Source: Vibrio celticus
GTDB lineage: Bacteria > Pseudomonadota > Gammaproteobacteria > Enterobacterales > Vibrionaceae
DNA: 64,000 bases
Direction of reading: 5' to 3'
NCBI RefSeq assembly: GCF_024347335.1
Contig: NZ_AP025463.1
Coordinates: forward strand, 1,426,001-1,490,000
Part shown: piece by piece, positions 36,291 through 46,209 of the stretch
Numbering within the stretch: the first letter of the stretch is position 1
How the letters are laid out: each line of letters begins with the position of its first letter
Notes under the pieces: model-generated
Database searches by the model: none
Told to the model about the DNA's origin: nothing
What the model saw: the letters and a program-made list of their open reading frames with translations, nothing else
Program-made: the position numbers and the translations under genes

Positions 36291-39200
36291 ATGGATGTAT
36301 TGAAGGATATCCTAAAGCAAGATGATACCGTTCTGTTTATAGGTTCTGGAGTATCAATGTGGTCGGGTTTACCCTCTTGGGGAAATATGATTTCTCAGCT
36401 GTGCGATTTTGTTGAAAAAAACGGTGCGTGCGCGAATTTAGTTCGATCGGAGGCTGAAAATGGGGATCTTTTACAGGCTGCAAGTTATGGCTTTGATCAA
36501 CTAACTAACTTACAAATTGGCGACTTCATTAGAACAAGCTGTAAGTATGGCGTTGCTAAACCATCGAGTATTCACGAGAAAATTGTTTCTTTAGGGCCTA
36601 CAAGCTTCGTCACTACAAATTACGATAACCTGATTGAAGAAAGCGTTAGAAAATGGTTGCCTGACAAGTTTTTTCGCCCACCGGTGACTAACCGACACCT
36701 TACTGAGACTGCGAGCATTGCGCATGCTCGATCTCATGACTTCATATTCAAACCTCATGGTGATGCAGGGGATACTGAAAGTATAATTCTAACAAGGGAA
36801 CAATATAGAATGCTTCTCCCTGGGGGAGAAAGACATGCAGCATTAGAAACAGTTAAACTATTACTTGCTAGTCGTCCATTAGTGTACATTGGTTTTGGAT
36901 TGAGAGATCCTGATTTTCTTTATTTAAGAGATTTATTGGCAAACACTTATAAAGGTGGCGTAAGAGATCACTATGCAATAATGGCAGATGTGACGGCCAA
37001 TGAAGTTAGTTACTGGAGAAATAATTACGGGATTCATCTAGTCAACTATGATACATATGAAGATGAGAATGGATATAAGAAACATGACAATCTATTAACG
37101 CTGTTAGGTCAATTGCAAGAATGTTCAGGAGCTAATTTACCAGAATCGAATGACATTCAGGTAGTTACGCCACAAAACGTTCTTTCGTTAGCTAGACATG
37201 CAGGGAGGTTGTTAGCTTTCACACAAGTTTCACCTGAGTTAAAAATAAAAGCCAAGCTTACATGTCCTGGAGTCGAAAGTGGCAGGCCAAATATACGAAA
37301 TAGGTATGTAGATTATAAAGAACATTCCATTGAAAAGATTTTAGGAGAGAATGGGCCCAAAAAGGCAATCGTTACCGGTCTGCCTGGCGCAGGAAAATCC
37401 TACTCAATGAAGAAATCAGCTTCGGCTATGGCTTCTAAACTAAATGATCTATGTTTATCTGAAGAGTTTTGTCCGGAAAATGTAGTAGTTCCAATATATG
37501 TAGATTTAAAGCTTTATGATGGAGATATTATAGATCTAATATCAAAATCATTGGCATCATCTTTAGATATCTATGAGTTGGATACTAAATTCAGAGTTAG
37601 GATATTCTTAGATTCATTTAATGAAATACCTCGTAATTTTATCGAAAATGGAGAATATGAAAAAGATATATATAAATTTATAGATAGCCTTAAAAATAGT
37701 GATGTGATTATTGGATCTAGAACAAATGATGGGCTAACAAAACTAAATTTACCAACTTATCATTTGGAACATATTGACTACTATTATGTTGCTAATGAAG
37801 TTGCTAATATGGGTTTGTCTTTTGATATTAGATTCGAAAATGAAATTATCTCCATGCTTCGAAAACCATTTTTCTTTAACTTGTTTATCAGTGGTAAAGT
37901 TAATTTACCTGATAAATTCAACCCAATAGATTTATACAATTCCTACTTTGAAAATATTGAGATCGCTTTTATTGAAAGTTACGGTATCCGTTTGGATTTA
38001 CGATTGTGTCTTTCAAAAATCGCATATGAGGCTCTGAATAATGGAACGGAGGCACAACCACTTCAGATAGTCCTTCAGATTATTAAAAGCCAATTAAAGA
38101 ATCAAGAAATAAAGGTAGTTGATGAGTCAGAAGTTGCGAACTGGTTAGTTTCAAGAGACTTACTTATCCCTTACGTAAATAATAAAGTTGCATTCTTCCA
38201 TCAATCTATAACAGAGTATTTAGCAGCCACAGAGTTGGCATGTAAATATCAAAACAACCCTGAAGTTCTGAGAAATGTTTTGAGTCATACTCGTTGGGAT
38301 CAGGCTTTGTTTTTCACTCTTCCTTTATTATCTATTGAGGAATCTGAAAAGTTTCTGAACCATGTTATGGATGTCGACCTCCAGCTTGCTATTACTGCGT
38401 CAAAATATATCGAAATAGGAAGAACGGAAATAGTAACCAAGCTTTTGGAAAAAGTTGCCATCCTATATCAAAATAATGGAATTGATATTGACGATTTTAG
38501 AATTGGATTTGCTATTAGAAACAGCTTGGTTGTAGATGAATCACATTGTGAATTATTAGAAAAAATCGTTAGCTTCAAAAACTCTCTTGGAGCTGATGCA
38601 ATTATGTTGTTAGACACAATAAAAGGTGAGAAATTTAAAGATTATTATTTTGAATTAATGTTTACTGACCGAAATGATTATAACTTTATAGCAAATGGAG
38701 TGTCGGTTGCCTTAAAGGAATATATAACCAGTAAAGATCTTGATAGAATAGAAGAATTAATTGATAGAGTTGGAGTCCTTGAAGGCAGCGAAATTATCGA
38801 GAATAATTTAGAAGGGTTTTTGACAGGTATTGCTAATTTATTAGGTTCAATTAATTTAACGGAAGTAAAGAAAGCTTTGTTTACCTCTAAGAAAGATAAA
38901 CTCCCCAAATTAAATGGCTTGATTTTGTCAAGGATGTTATATGAAAAAAGTAGTAATGAAAAGCTAGATTTTGCTTTAGAGTTACTAAAGTATACCCCTA
39001 AGGCTGTAGTATCTATATACTTTATTTGTTCTCGCGCTGATAAAGATAAAATAAATTTGGATGTCATTAAAGGTGAACATCTTGAGCAGATAGTAAATCA
39101 TGCACTTGTACCGGATTCCTGGTCAATTAATACCATTAAGCTGATATGTAAATATAATAGTGAATTTGAGGTTTTGGTCAGGGAAAAAATCGAGCAATTC

Positions 39201-39896
39201 GAGAATCCTCTGATTAAGATAGCGCTCGAATCAGTAGTCTCTAATGACTCTAGGAAAATAATTGAAAAAATTAAAGAACTGAGCAAAAAAACAAATGAAG
39301 AGTTATCTAACGAATCTCTATGCTTATTAAAGGGTATAGATGTTGATTGGAAAGGTTATGAAAGTGAACTGTTACAAGTTTTAGCCCGTGGGAACAGAGA
39401 ACTTTCAATGACTGTCTTTGATCAGACTAGAAACGAGAGTTTAGGGGATCTTCCAATTGAAGAGCTAGGTATATGGCTCGAAATGTTTCGTGATTATAAT
39501 AAAGACTCTGATACATATTGGTATGCGTATCTTTTCTCTGATTTATTAGGAAATTGCTTGACCCAAGATAAAATAAAGTTATTTGTTGAAGAGTTTAATT
39601 CGCGAGACTCGAAATATAGAGGGTTATTGTCTGACTTAATATTGATTAAATTCGATGGAATATCTACCGATGATTTTTCAGAAGATTCAATTTCTTATCT
39701 GATGTCAAGGTTAAGTAAAGACAATCATATGAATAGATTTGGAGATAACTTGTTGGGGAATACATGTAGTAAAAGTTTTGTGAATGACTATCTCCTTCCA
39801 CTATCTAATATCGAAGAGCAACCATTAGCTAGAAATCTGCATAAAGTGTTATCAATAGCTGGTCAGAGGCATGGTAAGCGTTATACTTCCTTCTGA
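36291..39896 (+). CDS. SIR2-STAND NTPase, putative anti-phage defence protein (Avs-like)
   Basis: This 1201-residue protein has three parts. Residues 1-280 are a SIR2-type NAD-binding domain: GSGVSMWSGLPSW (18-30), TTNYDNLIEE with Asn110, KPHGDAGD with candidate catalytic His156, and YIGFGLRDPDF (199-209). Residues about 340-560 are a NACHT/STAND-like ATPase: Walker A GLPGAGKS (363-370), Walker B RIFLDSFNE (437-445), and GSRTND (475-480). The remaining 640 residues are helical and likely a sensor. This order matches SIR2-STAND defence proteins, which deplete NAD+ on detecting phage. The gene is AT-rich and rich in rare codons compared with pheST. It is single, with its own terminator. Confidence 0.85.
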   Translation: MDVLKDILKQDDTVLFIGSGVSMWSGLPSWGNMISQLCDFVEKNGACANLVRSEAENGDLLQAASYGFDQLTNLQIGDFIRTSCKYGVAKPSSIHEKIVSLGPTSFVTTNYDNLIEESVRKWLPDKFFRPPVTNRHLTETASIAHARSHDFIFKPHGDAGDTESIILTREQYRMLLPGGERHAALETVKLLLASRPLVYIGFGLRDPDFLYLRDLLANTYKGGVRDHYAIMADVTANEVSYWRNNYGIHLVNYDTYEDENGYKKHDNLLTLLGQLQECSGANLPESNDIQVVTPQNVLSLARHAGRLLAFTQVSPELKIKAKLTCPGVESGRPNIRNRYVDYKEHSIEKILGENGPKKAIVTGLPGAGKSYSMKKSASAMASKLNDLCLSEEFCPENVVVPIYVDLKLYDGDIIDLISKSLASSLDIYELDTKFRVRIFLDSFNEIPRNFIENGEYEKDIYKFIDSLKNSDVIIGSRTNDGLTKLNLPTYHLEHIDYYYVANEVANMGLSFDIRFENEIISMLRKPFFFNLFISGKVNLPDKFNPIDLYNSYFENIEIAFIESYGIRLDLRLCLSKIAYEALNNGTEAQPLQIVLQIIKSQLKNQEIKVVDESEVANWLVSRDLLIPYVNNKVAFFHQSITEYLAATELACKYQNNPEVLRNVLSHTRWDQALFFTLPLLSIEESEKFLNHVMDVDLQLAITASKYIEIGRTEIVTKLLEKVAILYQNNGIDIDDFRIGFAIRNSLVVDESHCELLEKIVSFKNSLGADAIMLLDTIKGEKFKDYYFELMFTDRNDYNFIANGVSVALKEYITSKDLDRIEELIDRVGVLEGSEIIENNLEGFLTGIANLLGSINLTEVKKALFTSKKDKLPKLNGLILSRMLYEKSSNEKLDFALELLKYTPKAVVSIYFICSRADKDKINLDVIKGEHLEQIVNHALVPDSWSINTIKLICKYNSEFEVLVREKIEQFENPLIKIALESVVSNDSRKIIEKIKELSKKTNEELSNESLCLLKGIDVDWKGYESELLQVLARGNRELSMTVFDQTRNESLGDLPIEELGIWLEMFRDYNKDSDTYWYAYLFSDLLGNCLTQDKIKLFVEEFNSRDSKYRGLLSDLILIKFDGISTDDFSEDSISYLMSRLSKDNHMNRFGDNLLGNTCSKSFVNDYLLPLSNIEEQPLARNLHKVLSIAGQRHGKRYTSF

Positions 39897-39915
39897 GTAA
39901 AAAATTCTAATTTAC

Positions 39916-39952
39916 AAATAGAGCTTCTATATTCATAGTCGCTCTATTTTTT
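39916..39952 (+). terminator. Terminator of the SIR2-STAND gene
   Basis: AAATAGAGC and GCTCTATTT pair around a 16-base loop, ending in TTTTTT. It is AT-rich like the gene it serves and unlike the neighbouring GC-rich terminators. Confidence 0.8.
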
Positions 39953-40127
39953 ATGTGATTTATTTACTATTACTTCAATACACCTGTTTGGTTTGTTTTT
40001 TTTCAATATCAACCCTATCTCTCTTCAAAATCACTCTTGACCCCACTACAACTTCACACTTTATAGTGACCATATTGATTAAGAGGGGCGCTTTCTGTGT
40101 TCCCTCCAAAGTAACTAGAGAGACACT

Positions 40128-40988
40128 ATGAAACGTTTAATTCTAAACATCACACTCTTGGTATTCATGGCACTTGGTAGCATGAGTGCCATGGCTCATG
40201 ATTCAACGGTTAAGTACGGTATTGCGATATCTCACGATGGTGAGCAAATTGCGTATGGCAAAAGTGGAAGCGGGGATACGGCGCTGATCTTCATTCATGG
40301 CTGGAGCTTAGACAGTAGGCTGTGGCAAAACCAAGTGAGTGAGTTTTCAAAGCACTATCAAGTTATCACCATGGACTTAGCCGGGCATGGTAACTCATCG
40401 TTTAATCGCCAAGAGTACACCATGGTTGCGTTCGCTGAAGACATCAAAGCGGTCATCGACAAAGAACAACTCTTAGTCGGGCATTCCATGGCGGGTGGTG
40501 TGATTGCAGAAGCCGCTAAACTGATGCCGAAAAGAGTGAAGGGCATTATTGGTGTCGACACATCGCAAAACGTCGCACTCGCGGTTTCACAAAGCGACTT
40601 AGATGCAATGACCAAACCGTTTGAAGCAGACTTTCAAGCGGGCATTACTATGTTCGTGAAAGACTCGCTACCAAAAGACGTAGACGCAGATTTACTTTAC
40701 TGGGTAACGCAAGACATGGCTTCAGCACCGCCAGCTATCGCAATAAACCAGTTCCGTCATTATCTAGGTCAATACGTGACAGGCGAAGCACACCGCGTGT
40801 ATGAGAACGTGAACGTACCGGTAATATTGGTCAACGCTCGCCTATGGCCAACGGATTCAGAAGCGAACAAGCAACACATCAAGGATTACAGCATTTACTA
40901 CATTGAAGACTCTGGCCATTTCCCAATGCTTGAGCAACCACAGCAGTTCAACGCAACCTTGATGAAAGCGGTGAAGTCAGTGAAGTAG
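40128..40988 (+). CDS. Exported alpha/beta hydrolase
   Basis: This 286-residue protein has a signal peptide (cleavage after SAMA, near residue 23). The alpha/beta-hydrolase fold is marked by the oxyanion region FIHGWSLDSRLW, the nucleophile elbow GHSMAG, and a C-terminal catalytic His in DSGHFPMLEQP. The substrate is unknown; small-ester or lactone hydrolases share this pattern. It is a single gene between terminators, with a GAGAGAC ribosome site. Confidence 0.85.
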   Translation: MKRLILNITLLVFMALGSMSAMAHDSTVKYGIAISHDGEQIAYGKSGSGDTALIFIHGWSLDSRLWQNQVSEFSKHYQVITMDLAGHGNSSFNRQEYTMVAFAEDIKAVIDKEQLLVGHSMAGGVIAEAAKLMPKRVKGIIGVDTSQNVALAVSQSDLDAMTKPFEADFQAGITMFVKDSLPKDVDADLLYWVTQDMASAPPAIAINQFRHYLGQYVTGEAHRVYENVNVPVILVNARLWPTDSEANKQHIKDYSIYYIEDSGHFPMLEQPQQFNATLMKAVKSVK

Positions 40989-41291
40989 GGCGCTTTAGTT
41001 GTTAAAGGATAGTGGTAACCGTTGATAGAAGAACTAAGGCCTCGCGATTGCGGGGCTTTTTGGTAGTTGGAGGTTTTGCTAGCGACATTCATTCCCAATT
41101 TGCGAGTAATGTTCGCACCTGTCACTCGTTTATGGTCCTTAAACGAGTACCTCATAGTTATATAAATTATTTATCAATCATTATTTAGATATGCAATCGT
41201 AATCACACTTATTTGTAGGGGCTGACCTAATCTAATAGATGCTTACTATTGATAATAATAACTTTAATTATGTAATTTAGGACGTCCTGCT
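40989..41291. other. Intergenic region with terminator and hairpin
   Basis: After the terminator at 41036-41062 the gap holds an isolated 9-bp perfect stem ACTCGTTTA/TAAACGAGT (41124-41148) and an AT-rich stretch that probably carries the promoter of the next gene. No coding frame is supported. Confidence 0.4.
41036..41062 (+). terminator. Degenerate AAGGCCTCGC-type terminator
   Basis: AAGGCCTCGCGATTGCGGGGCTTTTT is the pheT-type stem with one changed and one missing base in the right arm. It still forms a hairpin with a T-run. Confidence 0.85.
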
Positions 41292-42218
41292 ATGGCTAAG
41301 AAAATAATATTCATTCATGGTCGCGCTCAAAAGCCCGATAAAGTTCACCTTCAAGCACTCTGGTACGAGGCAATAGAACATGGCTTACAGCGAGATTGTG
41401 GAGACTCAAGTTCATTGCAAGCTTTTAAAGATGTCGATAAACGGTTTGTCTATTACGGTGAACTATCAAACACATTGTTAGAGAAACCAACGGAAGACCC
41501 TGCAAGTCGACAGCAAGCGCTGTCTGAACTCAAAAAGTACAAGACAAGCCAGTTCAATAAAACAACGTATAACAAGGTATCTAAAATTGGTTTTCTAAAA
41601 GAGGCGTTAGCAGATACTTTTTCATCGCTATTTGGAAAGCTGGGTGTGGCTGAGACACTCATCACGAAGGTCGCGCCGGATATGGCGCTTTATTGGTATG
41701 AAGATACCTATTTCGGGAGCGATGTCAGGCATAGGCTAATGGTTGAATTGAAGCAAGCGCTTGATAATCAAGATGATGTGATGATTGTATCACACAGTCT
41801 CGGGTCAATGATCAGTTATGACGTGTTATGGAAGTTGTCTCATTACGGAGAGTATAGACACGACTATGGTGCGGATAAGAAGGTCAACTTATTGCTTACG
41901 CTCGGGTCACCGTTAGGAGATGAAAACGTAAAAGATAGGCTAAAAGGGAGTCGCTTGAAAGATGAGAAGAAGTACCCTTTAAACATTCAGCAATGGATAA
42001 ACATATCGGCAGAAGACGATTTTATCTCTCATGACAGCAAAATTAAAAATGACTTCAAGGATATGCTCAAACTGGGTCTGATACCCGGCGGAATGAAAGA
42101 TATCCACCCAATTTATAATCTCAATATTCGTAACGGAAAAAGCAATCCACATGCTTCCATCGGCTATCTCATCAACCCTAAATTTATCACAGTACTGGAC
42201 GAATGGCTCTCGAGTTAA
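41292..42218 (+). CDS. Cytoplasmic alpha/beta hydrolase, lipase-like
   Basis: This 308-residue protein lacks a signal peptide. It has an opening strand and oxyanion turn IIFIHGRAQKP, a nucleophile elbow VSHSLGSMISYD, and GSPLGDENV after the next strand, typical of PGAP1/lipase-like hydrolases. A possible catalytic Asp is in ISAEDDFISHD and the His in KSNPHASIGY. It is a stand-alone gene between AAGGCCTCGC-type terminators, in the accessory part of the window. A role in defence or lipid turnover cannot be told from the sequence. Confidence 0.75.
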   Translation: MAKKIIFIHGRAQKPDKVHLQALWYEAIEHGLQRDCGDSSSLQAFKDVDKRFVYYGELSNTLLEKPTEDPASRQQALSELKKYKTSQFNKTTYNKVSKIGFLKEALADTFSSLFGKLGVAETLITKVAPDMALYWYEDTYFGSDVRHRLMVELKQALDNQDDVMIVSHSLGSMISYDVLWKLSHYGEYRHDYGADKKVNLLLTLGSPLGDENVKDRLKGSRLKDEKKYPLNIQQWINISAEDDFISHDSKIKNDFKDMLKLGLIPGGMKDIHPIYNLNIRNGKSNPHASIGYLINPKFITVLDEWLSS

Positions 42219-42274
42219 TTTGGTTTACCATCGTAAATTGCTTCTCTGTTTGTTCGTTGGAACGAAGATAAAAC

Positions 42275-42302
42275 AAGGCCTCGCGTGTGCGAGGCCTTTT
42301 TG
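42275..42302. terminator. AAGGCCTCGC-type terminator, convergent genes
   Basis: AAGGCCTCGC and GCGAGGCCTT pair around GTGT, followed by TTTTG. It serves the hydrolase gene and, read backwards, the DUF3360 gene. Confidence 0.92.
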
Positions 42303-42333
42303 TGTTCCGGCTAAAACTCAATATTAATCGAGT

Positions 42334-43842
42334 TTAACGGAAGCTTGGGATAATCGCCGGAATACCCGGTAGAAGACCAACCAACGCCATCACACCACTT
42401 AGCACAATGAACATAGTTCCAGGCAACACCCAGCGGCTCATTTTACTCAGTTCACTACTACGTTCTTTACAACCGACTAAGCCTAAGTTGTCCAACAGCA
42501 TGGTGAGAGCCCAACCAAATGCAGGGTTAACGAGCGCTGAAGAAAATACAACAATCGCTGCCGATTGGGTGGTTTTCCCTTCACGCGTCATTTCCATTCC
42601 AGCTTCTAGCAATGGAACAAATACCCCAACAATCAGCGCCACACAAAGTACCGGTTGCCAGATAGCTAAATCCATCGGGTAACCCCAAACCGCGGCGATA
42701 ATACAGAACAGAGCCGTTAGCAAAGCACCAGCAGGAATAGGGCGTTTAGCAATCGCAGCCGGTACGATGTAAGTACCCCATGAAGACGTAAAGTTAGTAC
42801 CACCAAGCAGAGAACCAAACGTTTGACGAATAGACGCAGTGGTCATGGTGTCATCAATGTTCATGTGTACTTTTTCAGTGCGCTCTGGGTAGCTGATCTT
42901 TTGGAATACTTGATGTCCTAAGAAATCTGGTGACCACATCGCTACGGCAAGAATCGCAAACGGCAATACCACCATGAAATGTTCAATCGTCGGTAGGCCA
43001 AGCATCCAACCTGTATCTTCTCCCCACCAATACATAGGGTTCATGTTAGGTAAGCCTGGCTCAGTGTGGAAAGCAAATGGGGCGCCCATGGCAAATGCAA
43101 TCGTACCACCTAGCAAGCAGCTAAGAGGGACGGCTAGCCAACGCTTACGGAAGTGTTCCAGTAGCGCGTACAAAATGATGGTGCAAAAGATCACCACAAA
43201 AGCGATGTGGCTCATGCCAATTCCCTCAGCCCAAGCGAACAGCTTTTTAACTTGAGAGGCGGTTCCAACAAAGCCGAGGTAGAGTAATAAGCCGCCACAC
43301 ACGCCTTTACTGGTCAGGTTGGCCAACATGCTACCACCTTTACTGATGGCTAAGATTAATCCGAAAGCGCCAATCAGCAACCCAAACGCCATAGGATGTC
43401 CGCCTGCTGCAACGACAATTGGAATTAACGGGATGAGTGGACCGTGTGTACCTGCGAGGTTTGCGGTCGGCAATAGGAAGCCAGAGAAAATAATAATGAA
43501 AACAGAGGCGATGAGGAGTTCATAACGAACGTTTTCTAGAATGAAGTCTTCATTTAATCCGAGAGCCCCAGCAAAGGTGGCTGCAATAGCGCCCACCATA
43601 ACCACTTTACCAATGGTCGCCGCCATCGCTGGGATGGTGTCTTCTATCTCAAATCGATAATCTTTAAACGGCAAATTTGGACGCCAGCGCTTAGGCGACA
43701 TGATTTGCAATTCGTGTTCTAGATACTGTTCTCGGGATTCAAACTCTGAGCTTGGTTTATGTTGTTGTTCATAGGTGAGTTCGTCCTCATTGGCTTGAGG
43801 CTTCTCTGTTTGTATATGTGCGGACTCTAAAGTAGTGCTCAT
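42334..43842 (-). CDS. DUF3360-type membrane transporter
   Basis: This 502-residue polytopic protein has a hydrophilic N-terminal region of about 65 residues and then roughly 11-12 hydrophobic segments. Conserved-looking stretches include GTHGPLIPLIPIVVAAGGHP and GGTNFTSSWGTYIVPAAIA. The overall pattern is that of a secondary transporter related to the SulP/NAT fold; I recognise it as the DUF3360 family. The substrate is unknown. Translation begins with ATG behind AAGGAATC on the minus strand. Confidence 0.72.
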   Translation of the reverse strand: MSTTLESAHIQTEKPQANEDELTYEQQHKPSSEFESREQYLEHELQIMSPKRWRPNLPFKDYRFEIEDTIPAMAATIGKVVMVGAIAATFAGALGLNEDFILENVRYELLIASVFIIIFSGFLLPTANLAGTHGPLIPLIPIVVAAGGHPMAFGLLIGAFGLILAISKGGSMLANLTSKGVCGGLLLYLGFVGTASQVKKLFAWAEGIGMSHIAFVVIFCTIILYALLEHFRKRWLAVPLSCLLGGTIAFAMGAPFAFHTEPGLPNMNPMYWWGEDTGWMLGLPTIEHFMVVLPFAILAVAMWSPDFLGHQVFQKISYPERTEKVHMNIDDTMTTASIRQTFGSLLGGTNFTSSWGTYIVPAAIAKRPIPAGALLTALFCIIAAVWGYPMDLAIWQPVLCVALIVGVFVPLLEAGMEMTREGKTTQSAAIVVFSSALVNPAFGWALTMLLDNLGLVGCKERSSELSKMSRWVLPGTMFIVLSGVMALVGLLPGIPAIIPSFR

Positions 43843-44159
43843 TTTGATTCCTTTCGTTCACACTCTAAGGTGTGTTATTCCAACAAACGTTGTTGACTCA
43901 CGGCATGAAGCGTAAACAATGCGTCAACTTATAATTAAAAATTCATTAACATTTAGTTGTTAGTACCTTATACCAAACCAAAAAAAACAAATAGACTCAG
44001 TCGGTTAGACATTAGTCGTAGAGCAAGCCGACTAGTATTAGACCCTGTAGATAGTATGTGTCTGGTTATTTGTAGTCCCTTATTTTCTCCCACGTTCTGC
44101 ACTTGATAGTGATAGAATCTCCGCATTAGAGTTATCGAGAAACTAGGTATTTATAAACA
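43843..44159. other. Divergent intergenic region
   Basis: This 317-base gap has a possible operator-like inverted repeat AGTCGG...CCGACT (about 44008-44034) and a TAGAAT -10-like hexamer near 44113 before the small downstream gene. No RNA gene is recognised. Confidence 0.35.
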
Positions 44160-44498
44160 ATGTTTATCCATCACGTAAATGGCATCGACTGGCTGGTAAT
44201 TACAGCCTTTGAAGAACTGAAAACTATGTTTATCGAAGATGCAGGCCCAATCCCAGCTTGCTTTTCTACCGCCAGCGAGTTGAGCCTGATTGATCAAGCC
44301 AAACGCAGCTATGGATTTTTGCCTAAACTCCGCGGTGTGATCACCGATACCGGCACTTTTCAAAGTAGAGATCTTGAAGAAGATTTGAACCCACAGCTTG
44401 CGTGTATCGTTGAAGGGCGTGGTCGGGTTTTTATCTATCACGGTGACTACGTGGCTTTTGTCGATGACGAGCAAACCTTCATTACCCGTATGGACTGA
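44160..44498 (+). CDS. Small conserved-looking protein, unknown
   Basis: This 112-residue soluble protein, without signal or membrane segments, has a compact alternating strand/helix pattern (MFIHHVNGIDWLVITAFEEL, RGVITDTGTFQSRDLEEDL, GRGRVFIYHGDYVAFVDDE). It starts at the ATG at 44160. The patatin gene follows 80 bases later in the same direction. I do not recognise the family. Confidence 0.6.
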   Translation: MFIHHVNGIDWLVITAFEELKTMFIEDAGPIPACFSTASELSLIDQAKRSYGFLPKLRGVITDTGTFQSRDLEEDLNPQLACIVEGRGRVFIYHGDYVAFVDDEQTFITRMD

Positions 44499-44578
44499 GA
44501 GTGATTCAGTCAGTTGAGATCGGCGAATTGGTAAATCGGCGAGTTAGCCCACCTAGAATTTAAAACTAAAGGATTAAT

Positions 44579-45454
44579 ATGATGGCAAAAACGATCTCAT
44601 TGGTACTTGGCAGTGGTGGCGCAAGAGGCTTGGTTCACGTTGGAGTCATCCGCTGGTTAATTGAGCATGGCTATCAGATAAAATCCATTTCTGGCTGTTC
44701 AATTGGCGCACTTATCGGTGGTGTCTACGCTGCGGGCAAGTTGGATGAATTTGAAGAGTGGGTCACCAGTATCGACCAAGGTGATATGGCGATGTTGTTG
44801 GACTTTTCATGGCAGTCGAGTGGTATGTTTAAAGGGGACAAGATCATCGACACTCTGCGTGGACTGATCGGCGAGATTTCAATTGAAGATCTGCCCATCC
44901 CTTATACCGCAGTTGCCGCTAACGTCGCCGATGAAAAAGAGGTTTGGCTGCAATCAGGTTCTCTGTTTGATGCCATTCGCGCCTCTATCTCTTTGCCACT
45001 GTTCTTGACCCCTCACGTTATCAATGGAGAAGTGCTGATTGATGGCGGCGTTCTTAATCCCGTACCGATTGCGCCTACCTTTGGTGATAATACAGACTTT
45101 ACACTGGCTGTGAATTTAGGTGGTGAACCTGAAATGGTTAAACAGGAAGTGATACCGGTTTCCCTGCCAACAAAAGAGAGCAACCTGCATGAGAAGGTTG
45201 TGCATTTTATCGATAACCTCGGTAGCAGTGTAAAAAGCAAAATGAGCTTCAACTTTGCTTTTTACGATATTGCCAACCAAGCATTTGATGCGATGCAATC
45301 GACCATTGCTCGTCAAAAACTAGCCGCTTACCCCGCCGATATTACGCTTGAAATTCCACGTAATGCCTGTGGCACCTTAGAGTTTGATCGCTCACAAGAG
45401 ATGATCGACAGAGGCTACCACTTAGCACAGGCTAAACTGGGCAATCGGCTTTAA
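44579..45454 (+). CDS. Patatin-like phospholipase (RssA type)
   Basis: This 291-residue protein has the patatin catalytic set: oxyanion loop LGSGGARG (residues about 10-17), nucleophile GCSIG, and catalytic DGG in LIDGGVLNPVP. The closest general type is RssA. Patatins hydrolyse acyl esters of membrane lipids. There are two adjacent ATGs; the first sits behind AAGGATTAAT. The next small gene begins 26 bases after the stop, so co-transcription is likely. Confidence 0.88.
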   Translation: MMAKTISLVLGSGGARGLVHVGVIRWLIEHGYQIKSISGCSIGALIGGVYAAGKLDEFEEWVTSIDQGDMAMLLDFSWQSSGMFKGDKIIDTLRGLIGEISIEDLPIPYTAVAANVADEKEVWLQSGSLFDAIRASISLPLFLTPHVINGEVLIDGGVLNPVPIAPTFGDNTDFTLAVNLGGEPEMVKQEVIPVSLPTKESNLHEKVVHFIDNLGSSVKSKMSFNFAFYDIANQAFDAMQSTIARQKLAAYPADITLEIPRNACGTLEFDRSQEMIDRGYHLAQAKLGNRL

Positions 45455-45480
45455 TGTATTTGCACTGAATGAGGGTAACT

Positions 45481-45837
45481 ATGGAAACTGAACTCAAACT
45501 ATCTGAACTCAAAGAATTGGTCACAACAAAAGATGTCATCGTGCTCACCAGCATAGAAGAGCCTGCTGTATCTTGGTTGATAGATTGCTATCAAGAGAAT
45601 GCTGATATCCAAATTATCGAGAACGCACACCAACTAGATACTGAAGCGATTTTGTCGCAATGCAGAAGCAGCCTTAGCGAAAGTAAAAAGGTGATACTCA
45701 CCGCGCAGTTTCGTAGCCAGCTGCCTATCATCAATATCGCTTCACTGTGTAATGAGAAGCGCAAGTCATTGATCAATATTGAGCTATTAGGCTGGGATGA
45801 AGAAAAACGCGTTCCTCAGTCGTACAGTTGTTTTTAG
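45481..45837 (+). CDS. Small hypothetical protein after patatin
   Basis: This 118-residue soluble protein starts METELKLSELKELV at 45481 with GAGGG upstream. The frame opens four codons earlier at 45469, but that ATG overlaps the ribosome site. The alternation of beta strands and helices (VIVLTSIEEPAVSWLIDCY, KKVILTAQF) suggests a Rossmann-like fold. It has no known motif. It probably belongs to the patatin operon. Confidence 0.6.
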   Translation: METELKLSELKELVTTKDVIVLTSIEEPAVSWLIDCYQENADIQIIENAHQLDTEAILSQCRSSLSESKKVILTAQFRSQLPIINIASLCNEKRKSLINIELLGWDEEKRVPQSYSCF

Positions 45838-46209
45838 CTGAAAGTGTTTCTGGACAACTTGCCACTGTCTTTATGGCTTTGTAATTGTCCGGGGACTGAT
45901 GTTGCACTTTGCGTTTCTGTATTGGCCACTTAAGGCTTTAGTTAGATCCATTCCCAATCACTTCCAATACATGGTTAGGTGGTGATCAGTACATCGGTCA
46001 TCCACTTGCTCTGTTGCAGCTTGTATCTGGTGGGTACCAGCAAAAGTCGCCCAAGAAATTAATCAGATTGTAGATGATAGTTCGAGTATAGAAAGCTCTG
46101 ATGCGACAGGAAAAATACGTTACGAAAAAGCTTTTGGTGGCGCTCTTATCTGTATGATTGGAGATGACTATCCAATGCCTTCTGAACAGTCCAACTATGC
46201 CGTCGCTAA
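45838..46209. other. Intergenic stretch with a possible gene remnant
   Basis: No complete gene is present in 372 bases. A plus-strand frame without a start is open from about 45985 to 46244 and reads protein-like in its second half (KVAQEINQIVDDSSSIES, FGGALICMIGDDYPMPSEQS). It may be the decayed end of a gene. It overlaps the end of the Lrp gene on the other strand. Confidence 0.35.

Noticed and set aside
36103..42302. Repeated AAGGCCTCGC hairpins considered as a CRISPR array or integron attC sites
   Set aside because: Spacing is irregular (kilobases), each is a simple intrinsic terminator with T-run, and no integrase or cas gene is present.
44151..44474. 107-codon minus-strand frame opposite the small gene at 44160
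   Set aside because: The plus-strand frame has the better position in front of the patatin gene and better composition; only one of the two is likely real.
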